From Streptomyces mangrovisoli (GTDB lineage Bacteria; Actinomycetota; Actinomycetes; Streptomycetales; Streptomycetaceae), in contig NZ_LAVA02000011.1 of the NCBI RefSeq assembly GCF_000974985.2, positions 124,001 to 188,000 on the forward strand: 64,000 nucleotides of DNA. The letters are read 5' to 3'. The notes below the pieces were generated by a model, which was given only the letters and a program-made list of their open reading frames with translations, was not told the DNA's origin and made no database searches. How positions within the stretch are numbered: the stretch's first letter is position 1; each line of letters opens with the position of its first letter. Made by a program: the position numbers and the translations under genes. This document shows, one piece after another, positions 8,377-16,316 of this stretch.

Positions 8377-9363
8377 GTGGACGTGCCCGACTTGCCCCCG
8401 AACGATGGAGTGGACGTGCCTTTGAGGGGTGGAGCGCGGCTCACGGGTGCCCGGACGGCCGCCGCCTGTACGGCCGCCGCACTGGCGCTGCTGACGGCCT
8501 GCGGACCGTCCTCGCACGACGCCGAGGGCGCGGGGAAACGGTCCCCCTCGGCGTCCGGGACGCACGGTACGCCGGGCGCGAGCACGGGCCGCCGTACCCC
8601 GTCGCCCTCGGCGTCCGCCCCGACCGGCGGCAGTTCGCCGAGCAGCCCGTCGGCCGTCCGGCTGCCGCCGCGCCACGCCGGGTTCGACTACCAGATCGGC
8701 GGCGCCTACTCCCCGCCGGCCGGGGTCCGTGTCGTCAGCCGCGACCGGTCCTCGAAGCCCGCCCCCGGGCTGTACAACATCTGCTACGTCAACGCCTTCC
8801 AGGCCCAGCCGGAGGAGCGGTCCTCCTGGCCCGCCGACCTGCTGCTGCGCGACGCGGACGGCGACGTCGTGGTGGACGAGGACTGGAACGAGGCGCTGCT
8901 CGACATCCGCACCGCGGACAAGCGCCGCCGCGTGGCCGAGCGGGTCGACCGCTGGATCGACGAGTGCGCGGCGAAGGGGTTCGACGCGATCGAGCCGGAC
9001 AACTACGACAGCTACACCCGCTCCGAGGACCTGATCACCGCCGCCGACGCGACCGCGTTCATCACCCTGCTCTCCGGTCACGCGCACGCCCGGCACCTGG
9101 CGATCGGCCAGAAGAACACCGCGGAGCTGGCCAGGCAGCGCAAGAAGGCGGGCCTGGACTTCGCGGTGGCGGAGGAGTGCGCGGACTACGACGAGTGCGA
9201 TGTCTACGCGAAGGCCTTCGACGACCGGGTGCTGGTGATCGAGTACTCCGACCGCGGGCTGCGCAAGGCGCTCGCGGGGTGGGGCTCGCGGCTGAGCATC
9301 GTGCGCCGCGACGTGATGGTCTCGACGCCGGGGAGCAAGGACTACGTCCGCGAGGTGAAGTAG
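8377..9363 (+). CDS. GH114-family (endo-alpha-1,4-polygalactosaminidase-like) lipoprotein
   Basis: A protein of up to 328 residues with a lipoprotein signal (ALLTACGPS), a Ser/Pro/Thr-rich linker to about residue 95, and a TIM-barrel domain of the GH114/TM1410 type. 'LYNICYVNAF', 'DEDWNEALLDIRT', 'GFDAIEPDNYDSY' and 'LAIGQKNTAEL' match conserved blocks of that family; the Asp and Glu of IEPDN are likely in the active site. Relatives cut alpha-1,4-linked galactosamine exopolysaccharides such as Pel. The start is uncertain: GTG at 8377, 8410 or 8416 are all in frame, and GGAG at 8407-8410 favours 8416. Confidence 0.8.
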   Translation: MDVPDLPPNDGVDVPLRGGARLTGARTAAACTAAALALLTACGPSSHDAEGAGKRSPSASGTHGTPGASTGRRTPSPSASAPTGGSSPSSPSAVRLPPRHAGFDYQIGGAYSPPAGVRVVSRDRSSKPAPGLYNICYVNAFQAQPEERSSWPADLLLRDADGDVVVDEDWNEALLDIRTADKRRRVAERVDRWIDECAAKGFDAIEPDNYDSYTRSEDLITAADATAFITLLSGHAHARHLAIGQKNTAELARQRKKAGLDFAVAEECADYDECDVYAKAFDDRVLVIEYSDRGLRKALAGWGSRLSIVRRDVMVSTPGSKDYVREVK

Positions 9364-9431
9364 GCCCGCGGACCTGTCACCGCGGCCCGGGCGAGGGGCC
9401 GTTGTCGGTGCCGGGTCGTACGATCCGGGAC

Positions 9432-9845
9432 ATGCGAGCTTCTGGGACCTTCAGCGTCGCCGACTTCGTCCCGGCCCCGGTGCCGGCCCCGCCGGTCGAG
9501 ACGGCCGTGCCGGTCGGCGTCGCCACGATGCGCAAGGAGTACGACGGCGAGGTGACGGGCCGTTCCGCGACCCTGTTCACCGCGGCCTACGACCAGGCGT
9601 CGGGCACCGGCACCTATGTCGCGATGGAGTCGTTCACCGGCACCCTCGGCGGCCGCACCGGCGCCTTCAACTTCGCGCACTCCGCGACCACGCTGGGCGC
9701 GGGCAGACAGAGCGAGTTCTTCGTCATCGTGCCGTCGAGCGGAACCGGGGAGCTGACCGGGATCACCGGCGGCGGCGGTCTGGCGGTCGACGAGGACGGC
9801 ACCCACCGCGTCTGGTTCGACTACGAGCTGCCGCAGGCGGGTTAG
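9432..9845 (+). CDS. DUF3224 domain protein
   Basis: A 137-residue soluble beta-rich protein of the DUF3224 family (allene-oxide-cyclase-barrel-like), with the typical 'GTYVAMESFTGTLGGRTGAF' core and 'SGTGELTGITGGGGL' segment. The family is a small beta barrel of unknown function, widespread in actinobacteria. I see no signal peptide. The ATG is at 9432; the ribosome-binding site is weak. Its stop codon overlaps the stop of the convergent flavoprotein gene by 4 bp. Confidence 0.82.
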   Translation: MRASGTFSVADFVPAPVPAPPVETAVPVGVATMRKEYDGEVTGRSATLFTAAYDQASGTGTYVAMESFTGTLGGRTGAFNFAHSATTLGAGRQSEFFVIVPSSGTGELTGITGGGGLAVDEDGTHRVWFDYELPQAG

Positions 9846-10375
9846 GGCCTGTCGAGCAGATCGAGCGCCCGGGTCCAGCCGAACGGCGGGCGGCCGCCGT
9901 CCGGCAGCGGTTCGCCGGTGTACGGCTCACCGAAGCGGACGCCCATCCCGCGCAGCCGCGCGAGGCTCGCCCGGTAGGCGGGATGGGCGGCCAGCGCGTC
10001 GGCCACGCACGGCAGGACCGCGATCGGCACGCCGAGGCCGTACGCCTCGCACAGGGTGCCGAGGGCCAGGGTGTCGGAGATCCCCGCCGCCCACTTGTTG
10101 AGGGTGTTGAAGGTGGCGGGCGCCACGACCACGGCGTCCGGCGGCGGGAAGGGCCGCGCCTCGGCCGGGGTGCGCCACGCGGAGCGGACGGGCCGGCCGG
10201 TCCGCTCCGCGACGGCGTCCACGTCGAAGAAGCCGTTCAGGGCGACCGGCGTCGCGATGACACCGGTCGCCCAGCCCCGCTCCCGCGCCGCCTCGATCAG
10301 CTCGCCGACCCCGGCCGCGATGCCCGCGGCGCACACGACGACGTACAGGAAGGGCGGTTCGGGACGTGCGGTCAT
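9842..10375 (-). CDS. flavoprotein family (PPCDC/EpiD-like fold)
   Basis: A 177-residue Rossmann-like flavoprotein related to phosphopantothenoylcysteine decarboxylase. It shows an N-terminal 'LYVVVCAAGIAAGV' strand, the 'DAVVVAPATFNTLNKWAAGISDTLALG' block typical of the FMN-binding HFCD family, and 'VPIAVLPCVAD'. The pantothenate-pathway CoaBC protein is much longer, so this is a stand-alone paralogue acting on an unknown substrate. It converges on and overlaps the DUF3224 gene by 4 bp. Confidence 0.82.
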   Translation of the reverse strand: MTARPEPPFLYVVVCAAGIAAGVGELIEAARERGWATGVIATPVALNGFFDVDAVAERTGRPVRSAWRTPAEARPFPPPDAVVVAPATFNTLNKWAAGISDTLALGTLCEAYGLGVPIAVLPCVADALAAHPAYRASLARLRGMGVRFGEPYTGEPLPDGGRPPFGWTRALDLLDRP

Positions 10376-10470
10376 CCGGGCACCCTACGCGAGCGGCGAG
10401 GACGGCCCGCGCTCGGCCGCCGGGCGCGGCCCGTACGGCGCGCGTCCCCTCCCCCGCGCGTGGTGCGGTG

Positions 10471-11145
10471 TCAGGCGGCCGCCAGCTCCGTCACCGCGGC
10501 CTCCGCCGCCGCGAGCGACTCGGCGGCCACGTGCTCCAGACCGGCGAGCCGGGGCACGACGTCGACCCGGGTCAGCTCCGCGGCGATCAGGTGCAGCCGC
10601 TCGGGCGCCACGCCGAGACCGGTGAAGTACGTCCTCAGGTACGGCGTCTGGAAGTCGGCGGGCTCGCGCGGCGTGCCGGGGCCGTAGCTCCCGCCGCGGG
10701 CCATGACCACGACGACCCGGGTGTCGCGCAGCAGGCTCTCCCCCGAGTCCGGGTCGGTGTAGGCGCCGGGGAAGGTCACCCGGTCGATCCACGCCTTCAG
10801 CGCGGCGGGCACGGTCAGGTTGTACATGGGCACGCCGAGCAGCACGGTGCGGGCGGCGCGTACCTCCTCGATCAGGGGCAGGGTCAGCCGCCACTCGCGT
10901 TCCTCGGCCGCGTCCGCGATCAGCGCGGGCACCTTCTCCGGCGGCACGTGGCCCTCGCGCTCCACGCGGCGGCCGAGGGTGGGATAGGCGGCGGTCAGCG
11001 GGGGCACCGGATCGGCGGCCAGGTCGCGGTAGCGGTACCCGGCGCCGGGGCGCGCGGCGCGCCAGGTGCGGGCGAAGCGGTCGGTCAGCGGCCTGCTGAC
11101 CGAGTCGGCGGTGGTGTCGGCGCTCGCGTCGATGTGCAGCAGCAT
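10471..11145 (-). CDS. FMN-dependent NADH:quinone oxidoreductase / azoreductase (AzoR-like)
   Basis: A 224-residue flavodoxin-fold enzyme. 'LHIDASADTTADSVSRPL' is the FMN phosphate loop, 'LGVPMYNLTVPAALKAWIDRV' the signature block, and 'VVVVMARGGSYGPGT' the second FMN loop of the AzoR family. It would reduce quinones and azo compounds with NADH. The start ATG at 11143-11145 is preceded by GAGGTGA; an upstream frame to 11181 is not used. It is divergent from the ECF41 sigma factor gene, an arrangement in which the ECF41 factor commonly drives the neighbouring oxidoreductase gene. Confidence 0.88.
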   Translation of the reverse strand: MLLHIDASADTTADSVSRPLTDRFARTWRAARPGAGYRYRDLAADPVPPLTAAYPTLGRRVEREGHVPPEKVPALIADAAEEREWRLTLPLIEEVRAARTVLLGVPMYNLTVPAALKAWIDRVTFPGAYTDPDSGESLLRDTRVVVVMARGGSYGPGTPREPADFQTPYLRTYFTGLGVAPERLHLIAAELTRVDVVPRLAGLEHVAAESLAAAEAAVTELAAA

Positions 11146-11213
11146 CGGAAGGTCACCTCGTTCGGCTCGGGTTCGTCGCACAGGTGACGAGGCACGACAG
11201 AGAAAGGTGACCC
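11146..11213. promoter_or_regulatory. divergent promoter region, azoreductase / ECF41 sigma factor
   Basis: A 68-bp spacer between two divergent starts that must hold both promoters. It carries AGGTGACGAGG and an opposing GTCACCTCGT, an imperfect dyad. I did not find a clear copy of the ECF41 consensus. Confidence 0.4.
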
Positions 11214-12122
11214 ATGGACGGGCACGAGGGTCCGGTGGACGGACACGAGGAGCTGGCCGGGCTGTTCGAGGAGCGGCGCGGGCGGCTGCACGCGGTCGCG
11301 TACCGGATGCTGGGCTCGGCGGGCGAGGCCGACGACGCCGTGCAGGAGGCGTGGCTGCGGCTCGGCCGGACCGGCGCCGAGGGCATCGACAACCTCACCG
11401 GCTGGCTGACCACGGTCGTCTCCCGCATCTGCCTGGACATGCTGCGGGCCCGCACAGCCCGGCGCGAGGAGCCGTACGGCGACGCGGAGCCCGAGCCGGA
11501 CGGCGGCAACGCGCCGGAGGACGAGGCGGTGCGCGCGGACTCGGTGGGGCTCGCGCTGCTGGTCGTGCTGGGCACGCTCAGTCCCGCGGAGCGCGTCGCG
11601 TTCGTGCTGCACGACCTGTTCGCCGTGCCGTTCGAGCAGGTCGCGGCGGTCACCGGACGGTCGCTGCCCGCGGCGAAGAAGCTCGCCAGCCGCGCCCGGC
11701 ACAAGGTGCGCGGCACGCCCGCGGTGGCGGGCGCCGAGCAGGAACGCCACCGCAGGGTCGTGGAGGCGTTCCTCGCCGCCGCGCGGGGCGGGGACCTCGG
11801 CGCGCTGCTCGACGTCCTCGCGCCCGGTGTGGTGCGCCGTGCCGACCCCGCCGCGCTGCCGCCGGGTGCGGCGCCGGTGCTGACCGGCGCCCGCGCGGTG
11901 GCCGAGGGCACGGTCGCCCTGCGGGAGCGCGCCGGGGCCGCCGCGGTCGCGCTCGTCGACGGGCGGGTCGGCCTGGTCGTCACCCGCCGCGGACGGCTGC
12001 TGTACGTCCTCACGTTCACGATCGAGGACGAGCGGATCACGGCGTACGACGTCGTCGCGGACCCGGCCCGGCTGCGGCGGGTCGGCCTCGGGGTGCTGGA
12101 CGCGCCGTCCGCGTCACGCTGA
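11214..12122 (+). CDS. ECF41-family RNA polymerase sigma factor (SigJ-like, SnoaL tail)
   Basis: A 302-residue sigma factor. Region 2 is at about residues 15-80 ('LHAVAYRMLGSAGEADDAVQEAWLRL'), region 4 at about 115-165 ('LSPAERVAFVLHDLFAVPFEQVAAVTGRS'), followed by a SnoaL-like NTF2 domain (about 180-290) that replaces a separate anti-sigma factor in this family. In ECF41 proteins the tail tunes activity, and the regulon is usually the sigma gene plus an adjacent oxidoreductase. Here the adjacent gene is the divergent azoreductase. AAAGGTGA precedes the ATG. The 3' end overlaps the ferredoxin gene (opposite strand) by 9 bp. Confidence 0.9.
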   Translation: MDGHEGPVDGHEELAGLFEERRGRLHAVAYRMLGSAGEADDAVQEAWLRLGRTGAEGIDNLTGWLTTVVSRICLDMLRARTARREEPYGDAEPEPDGGNAPEDEAVRADSVGLALLVVLGTLSPAERVAFVLHDLFAVPFEQVAAVTGRSLPAAKKLASRARHKVRGTPAVAGAEQERHRRVVEAFLAAARGGDLGALLDVLAPGVVRRADPAALPPGAAPVLTGARAVAEGTVALRERAGAAAVALVDGRVGLVVTRRGRLLYVLTFTIEDERITAYDVVADPARLRRVGLGVLDAPSASR

Positions 12123-12320
12123 GCGGGACCTCCCGGTCAGCATGATCGCGCCGACCGGGCAGGCGCGGGCGGCCTCCCGGACCATGGGGTCGCCCGCGCC
12201 GTCCGCGCGGCCGGGCAGCACGGTGCTGAACCCGTCGTCGTCCTGGGCGAAGACCCCGGGCGCGGTCAACGCGCACTGGCCGGCCCCGATACAGACGTCG
12301 GTGTCGATGTCGATCCGCAT
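12114..12320 (-). CDS. [3Fe-4S] ferredoxin, partner of the adjacent P450
   Basis: A 68-residue acidic ferredoxin. Cys10, Cys16 and Cys54 (in ACPVGAI) are the three cluster ligands; the fourth position (residue 13) is Ala, which indicates a [3Fe-4S] rather than [4Fe-4S] cluster. It starts 10 bp after the CYP105 stop and is cotranscribed with it, so it is the natural electron donor of that P450, receiving electrons from a ferredoxin reductase encoded elsewhere. GAGAGG precedes the ATG. Confidence 0.93.
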   Translation of the reverse strand: MRIDIDTDVCIGAGQCALTAPGVFAQDDDGFSTVLPGRADGAGDPMVREAARACPVGAIMLTGRSRSA

Positions 12321-12330
12321 GGCGCGCCTC

Positions 12331-13587
12331 TCACCAGGTCACGGGGAGTTCCAGCATCCCTTGGATGGTGTCGCCGGGCTTGAAGGGGATCTCGTGGGCG
12401 GGCGCGGCGAGCCGCAGGCCGGGCAGCCGTTCGAGAAGGGCGCCGAGGGCGGTCTCCATCTCGGCGCGGGCGAGGTTGTGGCCCAGGCACTGGTGGATGC
12501 CGAAGCCGAAGCCGACGTGGTGGCGGGCGGGCCGGTGCCAGTCCAGGGTGTCGGGGTCGTCGTAGACGGACTCGTCGCGGTTGATGACGGAGGTCGACAG
12601 GACCACGCCCTCACCGGCCCGGATCAGGGTCCCGGCCACCTCGATGTCCTCGGTGGCCTGGCGGAGCAGCCCGTCCGCGATGGACAGCATCCGCATCAGC
12701 TCCTCGACCGCGGCGGGCAGCAGCGCCGGATCGCGCCGCAGTTCGGCCAGCCGGTCGGGGTGCCGGAGCAGGGTGTAGGCGCCCAGGGAGATCATGTTCG
12801 CGGTGGTCTCGTGGCCCGCGACGAGCAGGATGATGCCGAGCGCGACGAGCTCCGCGCGGTCCACCGCGCCCTCGGACGGCGGCCGGTGCACCAGTTCGTC
12901 GAGGATGCCGTCGCCGGGCGCGGTGCGCTTGCGGTCGATCAGCCGGCCGAGGTACTCCTCCAGCCGGTCGCGGGCGTCCAGGGTGTCGGCGGGCTCGGGG
13001 CCGCGCAGCAACCGCCGCGACTGCTCCTCGAAGAACTCGTGGTCGGCGTAGGGCACGCCGAGCAGCGCGCAGATGACCATGGACGGCACCGGCAGCGCGA
13101 AGGCGCCGACCAGTTCGGCGGGCGGCCCCTGCCGGATCATCGCGTCGAGCCGCTCGTCCACGATCTCCCGGATGCGGGGGCGCAGTTCGGCCGCGCGCTT
13201 GAGGGTGAAGCCGGGGATCAGCAGGCGCCGCTGGCGGCGGTGCTCGGGGTCGTCGACGCCCAGCAGGGCCGCGCGGCGATGGCGTACGGCGGCGAAGCGG
13301 GGGGTGGTGGCGGGGAAGCCGGGGCGGCCGCGGTCGGTGGACAGACGGGGGTCGGCCAGCAGCTGCCGGGCGGCGGCGTGGCCGGTGACCAGCCAGGCGG
13401 GGCGGCCGTCGTAGAGGATGACGCGGCCGAGCGGGCGCTCGGCGCGCAGCGGGTCATATCCGGTCGGCGGGTGGTAGGGGCAGGTGCGGTCCTGCGGGAA
13501 GGGAACGGCGGGGGTGGGGCTGGGGGCGGAGGCGGTGGTAGGGGGTGTGGGCGGCTCGGGCTGGATCGCTTCGGTCAGTTCCGTCAT
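12331..13587 (-). CDS. cytochrome P450, CYP105-like
   Basis: A 418-residue soluble class I P450. AGHETT (residues 257-262) is the oxygen-binding I-helix, E296-L-M-R299 the ExxR pair, and 'GFGIHQCLGHNLAR' the heme loop with Cys367 as axial ligand; this heme loop and the 'DDPEHRRQRRLLIPGFT' C-helix are typical of the CYP105 family. CYP105 enzymes hydroxylate xenobiotics or tailor antibiotics; no biosynthetic genes surround this one, so a xenobiotic role is more likely. The start ATG follows GAGG. A perfect 19-bp inverted repeat lies 45 bp upstream and may be an operator. Confidence 0.93.
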   Translation of the reverse strand: MTELTEAIQPEPPTPPTTASAPSPTPAVPFPQDRTCPYHPPTGYDPLRAERPLGRVILYDGRPAWLVTGHAAARQLLADPRLSTDRGRPGFPATTPRFAAVRHRRAALLGVDDPEHRRQRRLLIPGFTLKRAAELRPRIREIVDERLDAMIRQGPPAELVGAFALPVPSMVICALLGVPYADHEFFEEQSRRLLRGPEPADTLDARDRLEEYLGRLIDRKRTAPGDGILDELVHRPPSEGAVDRAELVALGIILLVAGHETTANMISLGAYTLLRHPDRLAELRRDPALLPAAVEELMRMLSIADGLLRQATEDIEVAGTLIRAGEGVVLSTSVINRDESVYDDPDTLDWHRPARHHVGFGFGIHQCLGHNLARAEMETALGALLERLPGLRLAAPAHEIPFKPGDTIQGMLELPVTW

Positions 13588-13631
13588 CGAGGACCTCGCA
13601 GACGAAGGGTGTGCGTCGTGCCGATCTTCAT

Positions 13632-13650
13632 TAGATGCCCGGGGCATCTA
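13632..13650 (-). promoter_or_regulatory. perfect 9-1-9 inverted repeat upstream of the P450 (candidate operator)
   Basis: TAGATGCCC, one G, GGGCATCTA. It lies 45 bp upstream of the CYP105 start, where a repressor or activator of the P450-ferredoxin operon would bind. No regulator gene is adjacent, and I do not recognise the motif. Confidence 0.55.
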
Positions 13651-14076
13651 TGGTGCGACGGCGAGATCGGCCAGATCGGGGAAGCGGCCGCTCTGGCCGA
13701 ACCCCGTGGTGCGGCGGAGGACCCGCGGTCCGGGGCGCGGCCCGGCGGGTCGGCGGGCGCGGCGCGGTGATCTGGGGTCCGGCCCTCGCCGACGCCGCCG
13801 GCGAGGGTGCGCGGCGGACGGGGGACGGGGCGGTCGACCGGTCCGCCCTGGCCTGTCCTCATGCGTCCGCGCCGCGCGGCCTGTCCGGCGCTGCGCCCTC
13901 CCGTCCGGCGCCTTGCCCCGCCGACCGGCCCGTCGCGCCTGTCGTTGCGCCGTCCTCCGGGGCCTCGCGTCTACCGTTGCGGAGGACGACGATCAGTGAT
14001 CACGGCGGCCGATCGGGGAACCCGCCGGTGTGGAACCGCGGCGAACAGCCGCACGAGCGACGATGGGACGGATGTC
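13651..14076. other. intergenic region without a convincing gene
   Basis: About 425 bp between the P450 operator and the nitroreductase start. Open frames exist on the plus strand (for example 13484-13999) but are Arg/Pro/Gly-rich shadows without ribosome-binding sites. The promoter of the downstream gene presumably lies near its 3' end. Confidence 0.45.
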
Positions 14077-14526
14077 ATGCCTCTTGAGGGCGAGTACGAG
14101 CCCAGCCCGGCACAGTGGGTGCGCGACCAGGTCGAGTTGTACGAGAGCTCCGGCGGCACCAAGGGAACGACCTTGATGGACACCGGACTTCCCGTGATCG
14201 TACTGACCACGCTGGGCGCCAGGAGCGGCAAGATCCGCAAGACCCCGCTGATGCGCGTGGAGCACGACGGGAGCTACGCGGTGGTCGCCTCGCAGGGCGG
14301 CGCGCCGACGCACCCGGTCTGGTACCACAACGTGAAGGCGGACCCGCGGGTCGAGCTCCAGGACGGGCCGGTGAAGCAGGACATGGTCGCCCGGGAGATC
14401 ACCGGTGACGAGAAGGCCCAGTGGTGGGAGCGCGCGGTGAAGGCGTATCCGCCCTACGCCGATTACCAGAAGAAGACGTCGCGGGAGATCCCGGTCTTCG
14501 TGCTGGAAGCCGTTGACAAGCACTGA
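14077..14526 (+). CDS. Ddn-type deazaflavin (F420)-dependent nitroreductase family protein
   Basis: A 149-residue split-barrel protein. '[36 protein letters not shown]' and '[18 protein letters not shown]' are the hallmark blocks of the Ddn/FDOR-B family, which uses reduced F420 to reduce quinones, nitro groups or unsaturated esters. The start is the ATG giving [14 protein letters not shown]. The gene converges on the CDF transporter, and both end in the same ten bases, TGACGCACGG. Confidence 0.9.
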   Translation: MPLEGEYEPSPAQWVRDQVELYESSGGTKGTTLMDTGLPVIVLTTLGARSGKIRKTPLMRVEHDGSYAVVASQGGAPTHPVWYHNVKADPRVELQDGPVKQDMVAREITGDEKAQWWERAVKAYPPYADYQKKTSREIPVFVLEAVDKH

Positions 14527-14641
14527 CGCACGGCCGGCCCGGCGGGTGATCCGCTTCCGCTTCGGCGCCCTCGAACGGGTCCGGGAAAAATCTTCGGCGA
14601 GGCGTGCATAAATCCATACCCCGCCGGGAAACCGTGCGTCA
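14524..14641. terminator. bidirectional terminator between convergent genes, arms include both stop codons
   Basis: TGACGCACGG at 14524-14533 and its exact reverse complement at 14632-14641 are perfect 10-bp arms; a second inner pair (GGCCCGGCGGG / CCCCGCCGGG) extends the fold. The first TGA is the nitroreductase stop, the reverse-strand TGA the CDF stop. Confidence 0.55.
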
Positions 14642-15823
14642 GGCCCCGCCGCGCTCCCCCGTCGCGGCGGGGCTTTCCCATGCCTCCCCGGCGGGGCTCT
14701 CGCCCGCCTCCTCGGCACGGCTCCCGCCCGCCTCCCGGGCGGGGCTGTCGTGCGCCTCGCCGGCGGGCCGGTCGGTGATGTCGAGGAAGATCTGGTCGGC
14801 CTCCGGGACCTCGCGGGTGACGGTGCGCTTGATGCGGACCGAGACCTCCTCGACCCGCTCGCTGTCCAGGCCGGGCATCAGGTCGATCCGGGCGGCCACG
14901 AGGAGGGAGTCCAGGCCGAGCTTCATGGTGAACAGCGCCTCGACGCTGTCGATCTCCGGCTGCTCGTCCAGCAGGGAGCGGACCCGCCCGGTCAGTTCCG
15001 GGTCGGCGGCCTCGCCGATGAGCTGGTCGCGGGCGTCACGTCCCAGGCGGTAGGCGACGTAGACGAGCAGGGCGCCGATGCCGAGGGACGCCGACGCCTC
15101 CCAGACGACCTGCCCGGTGACCATGTGCAGGGCCAGTCCGGCCATGGCGAGCAGCACGCCGAGCACCGCCGTGCCGTCCTCGGCTATCACCGTGCGCAGG
15201 GCGGGGTCGCGCAGTCCGCTGCGGCCGCCCTGGCGGCGCGCCTGGTGCAGCGCCCGCAGCAGGGAGATCCCCTCGGCCACGAGGGCCACCGCGAGCACGA
15301 CCAGGCCGACCACATAGCCGTCGAACTTCTCCTCCGAACCCTTGCGGAGCGCCTCGATGCCCTGGAAGAACGAGAAGCAGCCGCCCATGACGAAGATGCC
15401 GACGGCGGCGAGCAGTGACCAGAAGAACCGTTCCTTGCCGTAGCCGAACGGGTGCCGGGCGTCCGGCGGACGGCGGCTGCGGCGCAGCGCCGCGAGGAGG
15501 AAGATCTCGTTGAAGCTGTCGGCGACCGAGTGCGCCGCCTCCGACAGCAGGGCGGGCGAGCCCGCGAGGATGCCGCCCACGGCCTTCGCGACGGCGATCA
15601 CCAGGTTGGCACCCAGCGCCACCAGTACGGTGACCCGGGTTCTGCTGTCGGGGTTCTGGTCGTCCGGGGTCCGGCCGGTCGTGTCCCGGTCGGGGGTCCG
15701 GTCGGAGGTGTTCCGGTCCCGGGCCCGGCCGGTCGTGTCCCGGTCGGACTTCTGGCCGATGGCGTTCTGGTCGGAGGTTGTCCCGCTCACCCTTCGCCGG
15801 ATGCCCACGCGGCCGCGGCTCAC
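14639..15823 (-). CDS. cation diffusion facilitator (CDF) metal exporter
   Basis: A membrane protein of up to 394 residues. The core (about residues 60-355) has six transmembrane segments and the cytoplasmic domain of CDF exporters: 'LLSEAAHSVADSFNEIF' and 'VIAEDGTAVLGVLLAMAG' carry the metal-site positions of TM2 and TM5, with Ser-x2-H-x3-D in TM2 and a D/E pair in TM5. It exports Zn2+, Fe2+, Mn2+ or a similar ion against protons. The N-terminal 55 residues are a charged low-complexity stretch encoded by 54-bp direct repeats, and the C-terminus is four octapeptide repeats. The start may be GTG 15823 or GTG 15790; neither has a clear ribosome-binding site. Confidence 0.88.
   Translation of the reverse strand: MSRGRVGIRRRVSGTTSDQNAIGQKSDRDTTGRARDRNTSDRTPDRDTTGRTPDDQNPDSRTRVTVLVALGANLVIAVAKAVGGILAGSPALLSEAAHSVADSFNEIFLLAALRRSRRPPDARHPFGYGKERFFWSLLAAVGIFVMGGCFSFFQGIEALRKGSEEKFDGYVVGLVVLAVALVAEGISLLRALHQARRQGGRSGLRDPALRTVIAEDGTAVLGVLLAMAGLALHMVTGQVVWEASASLGIGALLVYVAYRLGRDARDQLIGEAADPELTGRVRSLLDEQPEIDSVEALFTMKLGLDSLLVAARIDLMPGLDSERVEEVSVRIKRTVTREVPEADQIFLDITDRPAGEAHDSPAREAGGSRAEEAGESPAGEAWESPAATGERGGA
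14667..14762. repeat. 24-bp tandem repeat, four units, in the CDF 3' end
   Basis: Units begin at 14667, 14691, 14715 and 14739, with a partial fifth at 14763. The unit length keeps the frame and yields octapeptides such as PAGEAWES, RAEEAGES, PAREAGGS and PAGEAHDS at the end of the transporter. Confidence 0.8.
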
Positions 15824-15890
15824 ACCGTGCGACAGGCGCGAATCGGGGAACTCAGGGAATGCGCACCTCAGCGACTCGGAGGAGAACCAC

Positions 15891-16187
15891 GTGGCTCAGA
15901 AGCGAAAGACGTCCCTCGTCTACCGTCCCGTCGGCCTCGCGCTCGGCTGGACCGGCGGCGCGCTCGCCGGACTCGCCTTCCGCCGGACCTGGCAGGCGAT
16001 CCGGCGGGAGGACGACGCGCCCGACGCCCTGGACCGGGACCGCGGCTGGGGGGAGATCCTGCTGGCCGCGGCCCTGCAAGGGGCGATATTCGCGGTCGTG
16101 CGCAGCGCCGTGGACCGCACCGGCGCCAAGGCGTACGAGCGTTCGACCGGCGTGTGGCCGGCGAAGCAGCCGGGCGGACGGGACTGA
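15891..16187 (+). CDS. DUF4235 small membrane protein
   Basis: A 98-residue protein with two hydrophobic segments ('LGWTGGALAGLAF' and 'GEILLAAALQGAIFAVVRSAV') separated by 'TWQAIRREDDAPDALDRDRGW', the typical DUF4235 layout of actinobacterial inner-membrane proteins of unknown function. The start is GTG at 15891 with GGAGGAG at 15878-15884. The last codons and stop are part of a 70-bp tandem duplication. It is divergent from the CDF gene. Confidence 0.85.
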   Translation: MAQKRKTSLVYRPVGLALGWTGGALAGLAFRRTWQAIRREDDAPDALDRDRGWGEILLAAALQGAIFAVVRSAVDRTGAKAYERSTGVWPAKQPGGRD

Positions 16188-16287
16188 GCCCCGCGGGCCC
16201 GGGGGTCAGCCCTGCTCCGGCGTGTGGCCGACCAAGCAGCCGGGTGGAGGGGACTGAGCCCGGCCGGCCCGGGGCCAGCCCCGCTCC
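16148..16287. repeat. 70-bp imperfect tandem duplication spanning the DUF4235 stop codon
   Basis: The block at 16148-16190, including the last codons and TGA stop, recurs exactly 70 bp later at 16218-16260 with four mismatches. The following GC-rich stretch is also repeated, with a third, shorter echo up to about 16325. The second copy is noncoding. Confidence 0.85.
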
Positions 16288-16316
16288 GCCGGGAGAAGCC
16301 CCGCGCCGCCCGGGGT

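Noticed and set aside
12114..13587. Part of an antibiotic biosynthetic cluster because of the P450 and ferredoxin
   Set aside because: No synthase, tailoring or resistance genes surround the pair; neighbours are unrelated single genes.
13484..13999. Plus-strand gene in the gap after the P450
   Set aside because: The frame overlaps the P450 N-terminus and operator, has no ribosome-binding site, and reads as low-complexity Arg/Gly/Ala.
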